Shown: piece by piece, positions 46,741 through 59,290 of the stretch
Layout: each line of letters starts with the position of its first letter
Numbering within the stretch: position 1 is the first letter of the stretch
NCBI RefSeq assembly: GCF_023101765.2
Contig: NC_064226.1
Location: 3,836,001 to 3,900,000 of the forward strand
Direction: 5' to 3'
Source of the DNA: Spodoptera frugiperda
Taxonomy: Eukaryota; Arthropoda; Insecta; Lepidoptera; Noctuidae
Length of the DNA stretch: 64,000 nucleotides
Translations under genes and position numbers: made by a program
Notes under the pieces: model-generated
Database searches by the model: none
Seen by the model: the letters and a program-made list of their open reading frames with translations, nothing else
What the model was told of the DNA's origin: nothing

Positions 46741-48055
46741 ACCAATCTAAATTCTAAATTCGAATTACAAAAAACAAAAACACTAAGACAAGACAATCTA
46801 CAACCTAACCTCTTTACTAGATTACGCAACTTAAACAAAGAGGTTTTAATTAATCAGTTTGTCAGTACTGTAAGAATAGTTACATTGAAGTCTAAGCCTC
46901 ATATTAAATTGATTTATTGTTTATAATAAAAAGAATAGGCACTGCTTTTGACAGATAACTATCAATAGCATCTGCTGCTTTACTTTTACGAAACCAAAAC
47001 AGATGTCTTTTTGACGGTTACGCAATTGTTTCGCGTGCCGGCTGTCAGTTGTTCGAAATGAAAGATGGCCGGCATTATACTCAATTGTGTTGGCAACACC
47101 GTCTGTAGTCTAGTTAGTTACACTTCAATATTGGTAATCGATCATCGTTTAAATGTACTAAACATTTCTTTGGACAGAAATGTAATTACGCAAAAAAAAT
47201 CTTAGTAGAAACTAGCTTTAGTTTTTATATTATTTTTAACGATCTGCCTGCTGTTTTTTGTTATTGTTACTTATCATTTGTGTATGTAATGCTTCAGTTT
47301 TTGTTCTTATACGGCAGTCAAACTAATTAGTCAATGTCGTAGGAAAAAATTGATGAACCGACTTACTTACAAGCATAACATACTAGTCTGTCTCCTTTTT
47401 AATTGATGGTGACTTTACCTGTAACAAAAAATACATAAAAATTAATATATTAATTTAATTCGACATGGTACTTATCACTTCTAAAAATATTCGTTAAACC
47501 GTATATGTATGTGTCTTTATTTAGAGTTAACATTTAACAAACACTTAAATAATTTTCCACATATTAAATATTCAAATCATAGTGAAATCATTGATTTATT
47601 ATAAATGGTGTAGGTATAAAGCTAAAATCTTTTAAACATACAAACACGAATCACTATCTTCACAACACACCATCGATCATTGTATTATAATCGAGATGGC
47701 TATCGATTTGCTCCAACCGTATCACCATTAGCTTGCTCTCGATTATTAACTTCGTTAAACTGCCTTACATCATAAGTCATAACAATTTGCACCAGTTTTC
47801 GTTCATAATTTTATGCCAGCGATGTCGTCCTAGATTTGCGAACCGATTAACCGATTACCAGCGCGTTAATCGAATGTTCTGTTTATAAGCCATTAATCAT
47901 GATATGACTGCGGTTTTCTTCGCAATTAGTTACAAAGAAATGTCAGTTATGTTGAAAACAAAAAGAAATTAATATGTATATTTGTAATATATGAATTTTC
48001 AAGCAGTAGCTACCAAATCACAGGAGATTATTTTTTAATTCGCAGAAATATTTAA
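46741..48055. other. Unassigned AT-rich DNA
   Basis: A GC-richer spot at 47030-47080 (CGCGTGCCGGCTGTCAG, GATGGCCGGCATTATAC). ATCGAT words recur at 47670-47710. No gene is supported. Confidence 0.4.
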
Positions 48056-48168
48056 AACTAGCTTCTGCCAACGGCTTCGCCTGCGATCCCGTAGGACTAA
48101 ATGTTGATTTAGTAACAAACATACACACAGACCCATAAACATTCGGATTTATAATATTAGTAAGATGT
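48056..48168 (+). repeat. Family F dispersed repeat, internally deleted
   Basis: Starts CTAGCTTCTGCCAACGGCTT, then jumps to the 'GTAACAAACATACACACAGA' and 'TTTATAATATTAGTAAGAT' end. The middle present at 5328-5515 is missing, making it a deletion derivative of the family. Confidence 0.7.
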
Positions 48169-49984
48169 ACCAAATTTCTGCATTTCAAAGTACCTATACT
48201 TCTGACTATGCCTTTTAATACTATGTTAAATTCATAATGATCACAAACAAGAACCGACTACATACATATAACACACATAATGACATGCGAACATCAATGA
48301 AGTGATTAAAAAACACTGTTGTATCAATTGAATGCTAATGAACTCGCGACCCACGCGCAGAATGTCCATAACTTTTAATTGGATAAGTATTGGGTAGGTA
48401 TAACAAGGCCTGTCATGTGCAAATTTACCATGTATATAAAGATGGTATAAGTATAATGTTTTAGTATAGAAAAACAAATACATTTTAACCTAATCAGAGT
48501 GAGAAAATGTCAAAATATCAAATCGTTTACAATTTTTGTGAACAAGATAAAATACCTACATGAAATCCCCAGCTTTTTTATATTTTCTTTAATCCAAGTA
48601 TATTTCTTTTGTTTTGCTTTAGTGAAAAAAATTGCGTTTGACTGTAGCGTTTCGGTATTTTCAATAGAATTAAAGGAACGGTCCCAATTGATAAAATCCA
48701 AATATTGAACTAAGTTGTAATGTTATACATCGATCCAGCAATTAAGACCGCGGCCCAGTTAATTGCCGTCCTAGTCACCAGGTACCTCCACTTATCGCCT
48801 ACTCGTGCCACAATATGCTTCCAAAGAAAATATTGGTCGAATTGTCCATATACAGCCAATCATCGCAATTAGCTAAACAATCACTTACCATCGTAAATCA
48901 GAACACTTATATTGTCACTTCACGAGTTCCTATACGCTAATTAGAATCACTTTCCAATAACCACTGCATCAATGTAAAATAAACTTTAACTTGTTTGGTG
49001 CTTGAGTTGATTTTGGCTTGTTATTGTTTGTAATTAAGTAGTCTAGATTTGTTTTGTAAGTCTAGTCACGGTTAGATGTTACGAAGGTTATTCTAAATTG
49101 TTTATCAATTGCTACAGATCTTCTTTTGACAAAGTGAATGCAATCCATTGCTTATTTAACGGTGAATCCTAACAAATCATCAATATTGAATTTAGTTTTT
49201 ATATTCAATAACCAATACTTAGGTAAATGATCTTTAAATTGAAAATCAAATCCTATCAATACATTTAAACGCTTCTAAGTACTTTTTATCCGACAGTCAG
49301 ACACTAATAACCAAAATCGTTCAGAATCAATTATTAAATCCGTATCACTGTCAGCTTTAAACATACATATTAACAAACTTTCTTTCACGCACACTTCAAA
49401 AACCACCCTTATTATCTTAACCATAAGAGCGAACTAAATACCAAACTTAACAAAACAATTACAAAGTATAAATTACAGCGTGCTATTCAAAATACATCCT
49501 TAATGTATAGGACATAAAAATGATAATGACAAATTAAAGAAGCTCCCGAAATCATCACAGAGCTTGCGTAAGAGTTTTCACTGTGGCGCGTACGCACGAC
49601 AACTACATAGAGATAAGATGGCAATTGTCTTAATGGCGGACAAAAGAATAGACTGGGGATTAATAAAGCGATTAGTAAATGTGAATTACATAAGTAATTG
49701 TAAAACACTTTCTATGAATAGTATATTCATCATCATTATGGAGAATTAGGAGCTGGATCCTATCTTGATCTAGTATCATGTGCCTATTGTTTTGTAGATA
49801 CACTATTTCCAATCATTACCGTATTCACACTAACCTACAATTGACCAGCCAAATAAAAAACACAGCTGATATATGTATGTCCATAATCAGACAGAATAAT
49901 TTTACATAATTTTCTATCTAACAGAAATTAAAGATGCAATTAAATTATTAAACAAGGGCCAGATTAGAAGTTCCCTTCTTGGTG
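48169..49984. other. Unassigned AT-rich DNA
   Basis: Overlapping frames at 48499-48708 and 49487-49749 on opposite strands are AT-driven and contradict each other. Nothing is recognised. Confidence 0.4.
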
Positions 49985-50070
49985 AAACGAAAGAGGTATG
50001 TTAGATTTATAGCAGTGGCATTCCATTTCGTCTACCCGGAGACAGACGTAAGGTTATGTATATGTATCTA
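49985..50070 (+). mobile_element. Non-LTR element 3' fragment L2
   Basis: 'AGTGGCATTCCATTTCGTCT', 'ACCCGGAGACAGACGTAAGG' and 'TTATGTATATGTATCTA' match L1 with a small deletion in the middle. Confidence 0.55.
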
Positions 50071-50474
50071 GAAATTAAAGATAATCTTCATAGACATACA
50101 ATAAATATGTTAATTATCACACACATCTAAACAAAAGTACACCTAAACTGAATTCAGATAAGTCACACTATTGCTTGGTTTTTCCGATATATCACTGGCA
50201 ATTTCCCCAGAGCACGACCTTGACATACAACAGAAATACTCGTACCAACAGGAAACAGTAAACTCGTATTTTGAAAGTAAAAGTTTTTATATTACGAGCG
50301 ATTGTCATAAAGATGTTACTCGCATGAACATTTTGACACTGAAAGTGGAAGTGAAAATTAAATCCAGTTTGCGATTTCAGTTTCTCACTAAGTCACATAA
50401 AAGAAATTTTAAAAGTCTTGTCTTATCTTATAAAGTTAAACAAATTACTTGAGTTTAACAAGTGTGTTTAACCT

Positions 50475-50592
50475 TTGTACGAGTTTTCTTTGCGTTTAAT
50501 GAAATCGAAACGAGAGAGCATTCGGCTAACTCGAAAAAACTAACCAATAGATTACTTTAAACGTAAAGCAAACTGATACTAAGGGTACTGTA
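50475..50592. mobile_element. Family H fold-back element, H3 (shorter)
   Basis: Left end 'TTGTACGAGTTTTCTTTGCG' + TTTAATG, right end CTTTAAACGTAAAGCAAACTG + ATACTAAGGGTA, inverted to each other. Inside, 'CGAAACGAGAGAGCATTCGG' and 'ACTAACCAATAG' are what remains of the arms. Confidence 0.75.
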
Positions 50593-51740
50593 TCGACGAC
50601 AATTTTGACAATCAATAAATAACTTGATAAAAAAAATATTTTCTAGTTCTAAGAGTTAGATTTGGCTATTTGTCAATATTTTATGTGAAGCAACAACTAA
50701 ACAATACTATAAACTTGAACTTAATCTTAAGCAATCTTCTACACCATAGCCAAAAATGCCTGATAACAATTGCACAATTACTATAAAAATTACTATCAAT
50801 ACCGTGTCAGGGCTACAATCAGAATTAAAACGCTCTTATACACCTCAAGTAAACACGAGAAGGTTAATATCCACACTTACAGTTACCTAATTATGCAGTT
50901 ATTTAACAATTATCTTAACCTCGTAAGCATCCTGTCTTTTCTCTTCTTTTATTTTGTAGCTAACAAAGTATGTATCTGATACTTTGTTTTTTTTTTATCT
51001 CAATCAAATGTTGTTTGCGAAAAGTAAAAAAGCATAGTAATTAGCCAAGTAGGAGTAAGATTGGAGTCTTTGTATGCGAATAAATTTCTTGACTTTGAAA
51101 CTACATAGAAAGTATTTAAATTATTAGTCATTAAAAATGGTAATAATATAAAAAATTCAAAGCATTTATTTCAATTAATCCTTAATTAGGCACTTTTGAA
51201 ACGTCAAACTGAACTGTCTGTCAGTGAAGCTAGGTGCTCGTTCCAAAGTGCAGCATCTAATAGAAAAGAACGAGCAAGAAACTCCATCATTACTCTTAAT
51301 TTTTATATAAACCTAAGCTATCCTATTATAGCTTAAAATTAATCCCAAAAACCTAGTTATGCATGCCTAGCATTTGTGTCGAACTATATTTTTTACTGGA
51401 AGGCCAATGTCGCCAAAATTTTCCTCGTAAAGTAAAAATAAGACTGCAACAATATAAACATTTAAAAAAAGAAATTGGCAGTATAATACCGCCATTCCCA
51501 GCTTCACCGTTCATGAAGGCGACCACCAAACCACATCGTCTACTCGAATAAAGTGAAATTATTCAATTGTTGTGTTTTCACACATCGCTACCTTTACGCG
51601 TACATTATGTAGAAAGCAGCCATACATACACACAATATGACAAAATATCATTAAGTAAATCTTTATACGAAGACGTTGAACCGCGCGTCTGTTGTCGCGC
51701 ATGTTGATCATGATTATGGGTCCCCATCAAGCTTAAAAAC
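50593..51740. other. Unassigned AT-rich DNA
   Basis: GC-richer spot at 51675-51705 (GAACCGCGCGTCTGTTGTCG). No gene is supported. Confidence 0.4.
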
Positions 51741-51880
51741 TGTACCTTTAGTATGAGTTTGCTGCCACCGGCCAATCTCTCGTTTTGATTACTTTAAACT
51801 TATGTTTCGAATAAACCAATCAATCAAAGCGCCGAATGCGCTCTCGTTTCGATTATTTTAAATCTAATACAAACTCGCTA
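51741..51880. mobile_element. Family H fold-back element, H4
   Basis: Left end 'ACCTTTAGTATGAGTTTGCT', right end 'TACAAACTCGCTAGT'. Right inner arm 'AATCAAAGCGCCGAATGCGC' + TCTCGTTTCGATT equals the H1 right arm; the left arm is shorter. A second fold-back element starts exactly at its right end. Confidence 0.8.
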
Positions 51881-51989
51881 GTATTTTAGTCCAGTAGCGA
51901 AGTACATAGTAACTCTCTCTATCTCGCTCCTGTCCCAAAATCGAAGCGAGAGAGAGCTATTAAATACTCGGTACTTGACTAAAATACTA
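51879..51989. mobile_element. Second fold-back element abutting H4
   Basis: TAGTATTTTAGTCCAGTAGC at 51879 is inverted at 51989 (right end GTACTTGACTAAAATACTA). The arms continue with TAACTCTCTC.TCTCGCT against AGCGAGAGAGAGCTA around a 15-base centre. It is non-coding and differs from family H except for a shared CTAGTA border. Only one copy is seen here. Confidence 0.72.
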
Positions 51990-52379
51990 ACTTAGTGAGA
52001 ACAAGGCATATGAGTACTGGTCAAGTAACCTTGTAGAATAGTTATTTGAGTATTTATTACAACCTAATTTTATGCAAAGATTTCATTTTCAAGATTAGAA
52101 AATCATTGTTTCAATGTTAATGGCCTTTATTTATGATTGGGTAATTAGCACACGCGAGATTATTCATCAAAGGAACTATTAAAATGATCTAACTATGCAT
52201 AATGCACAGCCTTGGTACAGAAGTGCATCCTACATGTGCACCCACTGGGTGTGCTAAAAGGATTTTAATTAAAATTTGCATAGATACGTGTCTATAAATA
52301 AATAGTTACTTTAATGTTATAAATATGCAGTTACATAATAGACCTTATTTTTACCTTATTTTTCTCAACGTTTTCAATG
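51990..52379. other. Unassigned AT-rich DNA
   Basis: Nothing recognised. Confidence 0.45.
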
Positions 52380-52550
52380 CTGACTGCACAGTTCGTGTTG
52401 TGGCTGGGCAACTGGCTCTAGCGGGTTCGTTTCCCGCACGGAGCAACTCTATATTTGATCCAAAAATCATTGTTCCGGGTCTGGATGTGATGTTTGTAGG
52501 TTTATAAACGCATCCACGACACAGTAGAAAATTCAAATATGGTGTCCCAC
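52380..52550 (+). mobile_element. Family B tRNA-like SINE, copy B4
   Basis: 'TGACTGCACAGTTCGTGTTG', box A-like TGGCTGGGCAACTGGCTC, B box AGCGGGTTCGTTTCCCGCAC nearly perfect, then body 'TTGTTCCGGGTCTGGATG', 'GTTTATAAACGCATCCACG' and 'ACAGTAGAAAATTCAAATAT'. Head slightly shortened between boxes. Frames on both strands here are artefacts of it. Confidence 0.88.
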
Positions 52551-53200
52551 ATTTCACGTTTAAAAAATTCTAAAATTATGTATTTTAATATGAAATGACA
52601 TCATCAGTACGCAAGTTATACCAAATTAATTTACATTCGAAAGCCTGGAATACTAGAACACATAAAATAATGTTATCAAAAACAGGTCTACAAAAAGCCA
52701 TAACAAAAGCACGTGAACTAGAATCAGCTGATCGTCTAAATATAGCAGAAGACACCTAGAATAGCGGCTCGGGCCGCATCATCCTTTTTTTTTCTTTTTA
52801 CAACAAGTTCACCCAAAACTAGACGCCATTATAAGTTCGTTTACACTGTGGTCGAGTCTTTTTTTCTTCAAACTTTTGTTTTTATCATCTCATAGTTTGA
52901 ACGGAAGGAGGTTATATAACAATAGTTTTTGGCCACAAAACGCCTCGGGGAACCCACTGTGCTGATTAATAATTAACATATTTTTCTGCTACGAAATTGC
53001 CCTCAAGCTATGTTATTAACCTGGATTTGTTTGTTGAGTAAAAATATCAGCAAATGATGTAAGTTTTGTTGTGGTGCGAAATGTGTAACGAGATATTTTT
53101 AGTTTTTATTGGTTATGTCAGATTGATCAGATTTTTACGAACTTAAATGAAGTAATAGGTCCTATATTAAATTAGCTAAGGCTAGCTTATAAGCTGAGAT
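52551..53200. other. Unassigned AT-rich DNA
   Basis: Nothing recognised. Confidence 0.45.
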
Positions 53201-53201
53201 G

Positions 53202-53354
53202 TTGTGTTATCCCGGAACTGTCTACTGGGTTACCGGGGCTCCGGCTCGAAAAGCAGGAGTAGGAACGGGGTGGTTTTTAAGCAGTAAGAGTCTGACACCC
53301 CTCTCGCTTCACCCAAGGCGGGAGAAGTCATTGGATGACCCGGTCTTGTGTTAT
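53202..53354 (+). mobile_element. Family A SINE-like copy A12 with TSD
   Basis: Element 53211-53345: CCGGAACTGTCTACTGGGTT, then GGGGCTCCGGCTCGAAAAGC, 'GGAGTAGGAACGGGGTGG', 'AGTAAGAGTCTGACACCC', hairpin, 'AGTCATTGGATGACC'. TTGTGTTAT at 53202-53210 and 53346-53354 is a perfect 9-bp duplication. It lacks the A tail, so the tail was lost or the insertion is unusual. Confidence 0.88.
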
Positions 53355-56300
53355 ACCTGCATTATTTTAAAATTCGATTTTTATTGATTCGAACAAAGCG
53401 CATTATCTATACAGTTGCCTATTTGAGATATTATGTCACACTCTTAACATACTTAATTAATAACACGAAGAAATGTGATGCAAATAACTTAAACTAAAAG
53501 TTATCTAAACCAAAATTCGTACGTCATAAGACAAAGTTTACGTCTGACCTTTATGACGCGTCAAATGTCAATGTTTTCGATTGCCAATGATTTGAAACGA
53601 GTAGGCAGCTTTAATTATAAATGTTGATTCATTTTCACATCATTAAAATATTCGTGGTTGACCACAATGAGACATGTGTTTTAGCCCACGTTCTTTTTGT
53701 CTAAAATTTATCTAACTGATTCTGGGCTCCCAAAATCGATTAGTGCGTCCTCTATAAAAACAAGATTTGCTTCCAAACTTGTCCAATCGTAAATTAATTT
53801 ATTTAAAATGCATTTATCCATTCATTAATGTCTTCAACAATGTTGCTTAGTATAAATTTAGTATTTTTAGCTCCAAACCTGAAATACCAACGTAATAATA
53901 TTTTCTACCTACATTCTGATGTAATGATTTTGAAGCCAGGTAATCTTAAGGTCCTTGACTCGAACCCTTCTCAAAAACAAGATTAGGTTTAGACCTAAAA
54001 TTCAACAACCTGAAATAACCTCTCGCGCTTAATAAATCTTATATGACCACTTTTAAATTAGTTTATTATTTAAAGCGCAAAACCACGCCTTTTTGGGAAT
54101 TACAAGGGTACAATGTTTTGCTTGATTTTATTTTTAATTTAAAAAGGAAATTACGAAGCATAAAACAATTTATATAATTTTTTGAGATGTAATTAATTTT
54201 ATAGCTTTACTATATCGTGTATTTACTAATGTAAATAAAGTATAAAAATACGATTAAGTTATAAAATATAACCTTTATCATATACGTAATAAATAAACAA
54301 TAATAAAGAACGAAATTAAAATAAACAAAAGTAAAATTCACATTCGCATTTTAAACAAAACTCCTTCCAATTTCAAATCTTTCATCAGAAATTCCAAGGT
54401 AGGCACTAAAAATTTTATTCTACGTAACACTTTTTTTTATAATCAACATTTTTAACCCTGACAACATTCTTGTGGCAAAAACAAAATCGTTTTTTTTTTA
54501 TTTGACCCTTTTGGCAAAGGCATTGACCCGTGCAGGATGCGTCGTCATTTTGTTAAATAATGTCATAATTTTATGTAATGACGTAAGAATTTAGTTGAGA
54601 AATTCAAAGTTCATAAGGTGAAATCCTCCTTGCAGTTTTAATGACTAACACTTGATGTCATCTTCATATCGATTACAACGTGGAATAAAGATTTATAGAC
54701 GTTTGGGCGTATTAATTATGAAAACCAGTTTTGTAAATTATTGTTAAGCTCCTTCAACAATTTATTTATCGGTTTTTTTATACAATGTCAACTTATTTAA
54801 TGTTACTTTTATTTCACATAGAAATATGTAATAGTAATTTGGCAGACAGCTAACGTAGTAAATTTGAAGAAAGAAAAATTCCTTATAACTTTTCTAAGTC
54901 GATAGTAGATAACTTATCCAAAATTTTAAGTAAAAGCTAAATCATTTAACAGTCTATGCATACCTATGTATTATATGAAACATCTAATTCAATACCACCT
55001 TCAACCTTTCACAACCTACAAATTCAGAGCCACAATACCTTATATCAATTTCTACCTCAAAATTGATTGGAAATTCCCTAGACCAATAATATCAGAGTAC
55101 TTAAAGAGCAAACTAAACTACGTATTCGACCTTAAGGCTCGACATTTGAGTGATTTTCACGGCATCATTCGCTGTTGTTACGAGTAATTTGTTTGCAACA
55201 CTGATTTACAGACCGTAACCATGGCAACGTGTTGTTTGGTACAGTACATTGTTGTAAACATAAAAGTTATGGAGGGAATTGAGACGTTAAGAATGAAACT
55301 AGTTTGAACCGGTTTATTTGTGTGTTTTTTGTGGTGAAGAAGACAGTGTTCGAAATTTGAAATAAAATGAGACGTGAATTTCAATATCATGAGTAAATTG
55401 ATCTGGTTTAAACTAGTTTAATCTGGAATATTTTTTACGAATTATGACTACATTTTTGACAGCGTCTTGACGTATTGGTAATTTGATTTTAACTCCGATT
55501 TTAATCGTGAAAAATATGAAAGCATTATTTTAGACTGTATTAAATGTATAATACACATCACAAAGTTATACACCCAAATCTGTTTTAAACAGAAGTATCA
55601 TACTTCAAACAATAACAAATGATTCTCCAGTAATATAACAAATCTTCATCATAACTAGCTACTACCAAAACCCTTCACAACCTCACTTACATAACAACAA
55701 ACACAATAAGAGAAATAACACACATTAGGCCCACTAATGATAGTGTAGCAATTCAAAATAAACCTGCGTGCCCACTGCCGGCAGCACACAGTCTGTACTC
55801 CGCCTTAGGCTTTATAATCTCAATACTACGGCGAAGGTGTGTCCAAAACGAGAAATCAATAAAACAACGAAATATCAGAGGTCACAACTACAGAGGTCGC
55901 ATGATACCTCCATAAACTCACTACTATTTAAATATATTATACATTAAACATAGAATTAGTTGTACAACTGAATTAGATATGCAGATATTGTATAGAGTAA
56001 ATTGCACCTGCTTATTAAGTAAGCATTTCTTGTTTTACGGGTGCAGTACAATCGCAAATATTCCCGTGTCACACAAAGTACTAATTAATATACACATATG
56101 AGATAAAAATCTTGGCTTATAATGTAGACAGTTTCCAAACATACATAATTATTCCAATTTGATCGATTTTAACTTCTAATATGCAACCAATAGAAATTAA
56201 ATTTGATCAAACGAGTGTAATAAATGAAATAAGCCTAAACCAAATCGAATTTTAATGCATAACATACTAGAAAAAGGATAGTTTATATATAGCAGCTACT

Positions 56301-56990
56301 ATGTTAATTTAGCTATAAAATATTCATTAAATAATCGCTCATAATAATAAAAATCTGGTTTAGGACGTCTTCAAAAAAGTATATCAGATCACTTTCGTTA
56401 TATAACGAGAGTTATTCGACCTTAAACTAGGTTAGGCGAGTAGGCCTACCGGTTATACCAAAATTCGTATTATTTGTACCAAGTAAAACCTACATTCAAG
56501 TTATTACGTTATTTCGTAGGTACAAATCACCAGCAACTCAACCTACACCAAACAGTCAATTGTTTCATTTGACTTTCGACTTTATAAATAAGAAAATAAA
56601 GTTGAAAAAGGAATGTGACAGAAAGAAGCAGCTTGATCTGCTGTAGTCATAGCCGTAGGGTATCCTAAATTAAATTTATAAGGAGATGTGCGATGACCAG
56701 TACTAGCACTGTAGGCTGGTTGACCTTAAGGCCTTAATTTAGATACAAACGCTCGAATAAACGTAGTAATGTATAATTAAATTAATTAATTTTAGTGTTA
56801 GTGCCATCCTACTGCTATTGAATTTATTGTTTTGAATGTCAAATTCAGACTGGTATAGCACTATTAATTACTAGTTGTCTTGTTAAGTGTTCTTGAACAA
56901 TTCTAGAGAGGTGATTTTAGAACAGTTAAAGCATGGTTAAAGTAATTTAAATGTAAATACTATAGTGAAAAATGGAAACATCAATAGTCC
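53355..56990. other. Unassigned AT-rich DNA
   Basis: The longest stretch without a recognised repeat. A GC-richer block at 55770-55835 contains TGCGTGCCCACTGCCGGCAG and TACTCCGCCTTAGGCTTTAT. The plus frame at 54966-55187 is not recognised. A gene-free intron would look like this. Confidence 0.4.
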
Positions 56991-57159
56991 TTTTTTAAGG
57001 TGGGATGATCATCCTATGCCTTCTCTCGCCTTGGGTGAGGTGAGAGTGAGCGTCAAACTCTTATTGACTAAGAAACCACTCCGTTCTTACTCCTTCTTTT
57101 CGAGCTAGAGCCGCTGTAATCCGCTGAGCAGTTCGCAGCTCCAGGAACATGAATAGTTC
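56981..57159 (-). mobile_element. Family A SINE-like copy A13 (minus) with probable TSD
   Basis: On the minus strand: CTGGAGCTGCGAACTGCTCA head, 'AAGAAGGAGTAAGAACGGAG', 'CAATAAGAGTTTGACG', hairpin CTCACCTCACCCAAGGCGAG and 'GGATGATCATCCC'. The A tail is the T run at 56991-56996. AATAGTCC at 56983-56990 and AATAGTTC at 57152-57159 flank it, one mismatch. Confidence 0.82.
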
Positions 57160-57765
57160 TAAGATTTAAAATTAATTAAAAATAAACTATATTTCTTTGC
57201 ACTTACATGCCATAATTGTCTACTAAATTAAACTGTGCATACAGCATTTAAGTACGTAAAGGATAACAAACTATTGAACCTCATCGTTCATTAAATCTAA
57301 CAGGCAGATCTAAGTTAAAACACTATTATGTATTAAATTATAACTCAAGCAACATTAAGCCATTATTTATAAGGCCGTAACAGACATGTGGGTGGCGCTA
57401 TGCATTATTATGTACACCTTAAGGTTGATTTCGCAACATAATAAATGTCTCATTAAGTTAACTTGTCAAGCTATGCGTGAGATTTTGCAAAATAGTTAAG
57501 TGTCATTGGGCAAGTCGTTAGCGTGACTGTACCGCGTGAGGTCTTTGAGGAAAATACATTTGGTATCACCCCTGATCTTACCACGAACGTTGTAAGAGAC
57601 GAATTTTGAATCTTATTTTTTTACAGAACCTTCATACAACAAATTTAATGTCAAAAATAGATCTTAGTACAAAGATTTTGAACACCGATCATAATAGATT
57701 TATTTTTTAAACGTCCCACACTAGAATTTTTCTGAGTCGTTTTTCTAAGTTCACTTACATAATTA
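57160..57765. other. Unassigned AT-rich DNA
   Basis: Nothing recognised. Confidence 0.45.
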
Positions 57766-57887
57766 TGAGACCCAGACCCAAAACTACAATTTGTGAATCA
57801 CACAAAGAGTTGCTCCGTGCGGGATTCGAGCCCGCTACATGTTGCGCGGCAATCGGTTACCCAGTAACCACAACAACCGTGCAGTCA
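57766..57887 (-). mobile_element. Family B tRNA-like SINE, copy B5 (minus)
   Basis: On the minus strand: 'GACTGCACGGTTGTTGTGG', box A-like TTACTGGGTAACCGATTGCC, a good B box AGCGGGCTCGAATCCCGCAC, then 'GGAGCAACTCTTTGTGTGA' and the start of the body, cut off at GGGTCTGGGTCTC. Confidence 0.85.
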
Positions 57888-58471
57888 ATAATATCAGCTA
57901 TAAGTTCTACACATTTGCCAGACCGGTCGTCAGCACTCACTAATAAACATGAAAATTTTAAAATTGCTGTCTGGAAACCCTCTTATTTATAGCTGTATGT
58001 TGTTGATAATATACTACTGCCTATCTTCGGGAAATAAATGTCGTAATGTTATGCTAATGTAAGTTTAGTAAACCATTACTAAAATAACCCGAAGGCGATG
58101 AGTATATAATTTAAGTATTAACTAGATGTTTAATGAAGTGAATAACTCCGTAATTATAGTTCTTAACCGACTTTTAATAAAACGAGGTTGGTGTTTTTCA
58201 CCATAAATTGCAATATTGTATACAATGAGGTTGGTTTTGAAAACAATGTTCTGCGTGAGTGGAGTCTTCATTGTCAATTACTTTGGGATTTTTAGCACGT
58301 GTTCTTGTTTTAATTAACTTTGAATGGTAAGGTACTTATGAGAAAAAGATTGCCACTATAGGTTTTATAAAATTGTGAGGCTAGTACTAGCCTACACTAG
58401 TACTAGCCTAAAAATTTTCTCGACACACATTTTGCTTGTCAGATCGCAGTTTATAAGGTTTTTAACAGTCA
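57888..58471. other. Unassigned AT-rich DNA
   Basis: Contains a short direct duplication of CTAGTACTAGCCTA at about 58381-58410 (read TAGTACTAGCCTACACTAGT). Nothing else is recognised. Confidence 0.4.
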
Positions 58472-58640
58472 CTAGCTGACCCGGCAAACTTCGTACCGGC
58501 TCAATAATTCTTTTCTCGCCTTTGTAGCTTCCCTAGACTTTCACAAATAATTCAAGACCAAAATTAGCCAATATAGTCCAGCCATTTTTCGATTTTTAAT
58601 GAGACTAATGAACAGTAATACATTTTTGTTATTTAGAAGA
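58472..58640 (+). repeat. Dispersed repeat starting 'CTAGCTGACCCGGCAAACTT'
   Basis: CTAGCTGACCCGGCAAACTT followed by CGTACCG and, later, 'AAATTAGCCAATATAGTCCA', 'GCCATTTTTCGATTTTTAAT' is a common insect repeat beginning. It is of the same style as family F but with a different body. Confidence 0.6.
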
Positions 58641-59157
58641 CTACTACTACCCAGTGTCTTAAATGTGTAGGCTCAGAGTCGATCACCATGTGGTTTGAAA
58701 TAGGAGCACTTTTTATCAATATAATACTGTGATAATATTACTTTAATAGTTATGTGTATACATTAGTTAATAAATTATTTTTAATGCAAAGCTTTCAAGT
58801 TTAAAGTTACACCTGTCTTACATCATCTTGATTTATCTATCGATAATAATATTTATTACAATCATTTGGTAAAACATAGTCACGAATTTCATCCAAATTT
58901 TATTTCTTTATTGGCTTTTAATCTCAGATTATAATCAATCGTCCAATTATTGTGATATTTATTTAATACATTTGTCGATTCTGTGTCATAGAAATAAATG
59001 TATTTAAATTAATATTTCCTTGTTGAATATGAATGTTTATATTACACAGAAATAGTTTTATTACACTCGTTTCGTATTATTTCATTGTAAAATATTGTGA
59101 AATTTATACTCGTAAATGTCATGTTATGGAGTATGGACTATGGACATCGATAAGATT
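58641..59157. other. Unassigned AT-rich DNA
   Basis: Nothing recognised. Confidence 0.45.
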
Positions 59158-59290
59158 ACAAACAAGTTCACATGCACATGACACTCAGATCCGGAACAAC
59201 AATTTGAGAATCACACAAAGAGTTGCTCCATGCGGGAATCGAACCCGCTGCACGTTGCGTGGTATCCTGTTGTCCAGCCAATCGTGCATG
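59158..59290 (-). mobile_element. Family B tRNA-like SINE, copy B6 (minus)
   Basis: On the minus strand: box A-like TTGGCTGGACAACAGGATAC, B box AGCGGGTTCGATTCCCGCAT (matches the pol III B box), then GGAGCAACTCTTTGTGTGAT, 'CTGAGTGTCATGTGCATGTG' and 'AACTTGTTTGTAATC'. The best B box of the six copies. The frame at 59033-59398 is an artefact of it. Confidence 0.88.

Noticed and set aside
4315..59290. B-box sequences (GGGTTCGATTCCCGC) as tRNA genes
   Set aside because: They are parts of family B and C SINE copies with long non-tRNA bodies; no cloverleaf with intact acceptor and anticodon arms is present.
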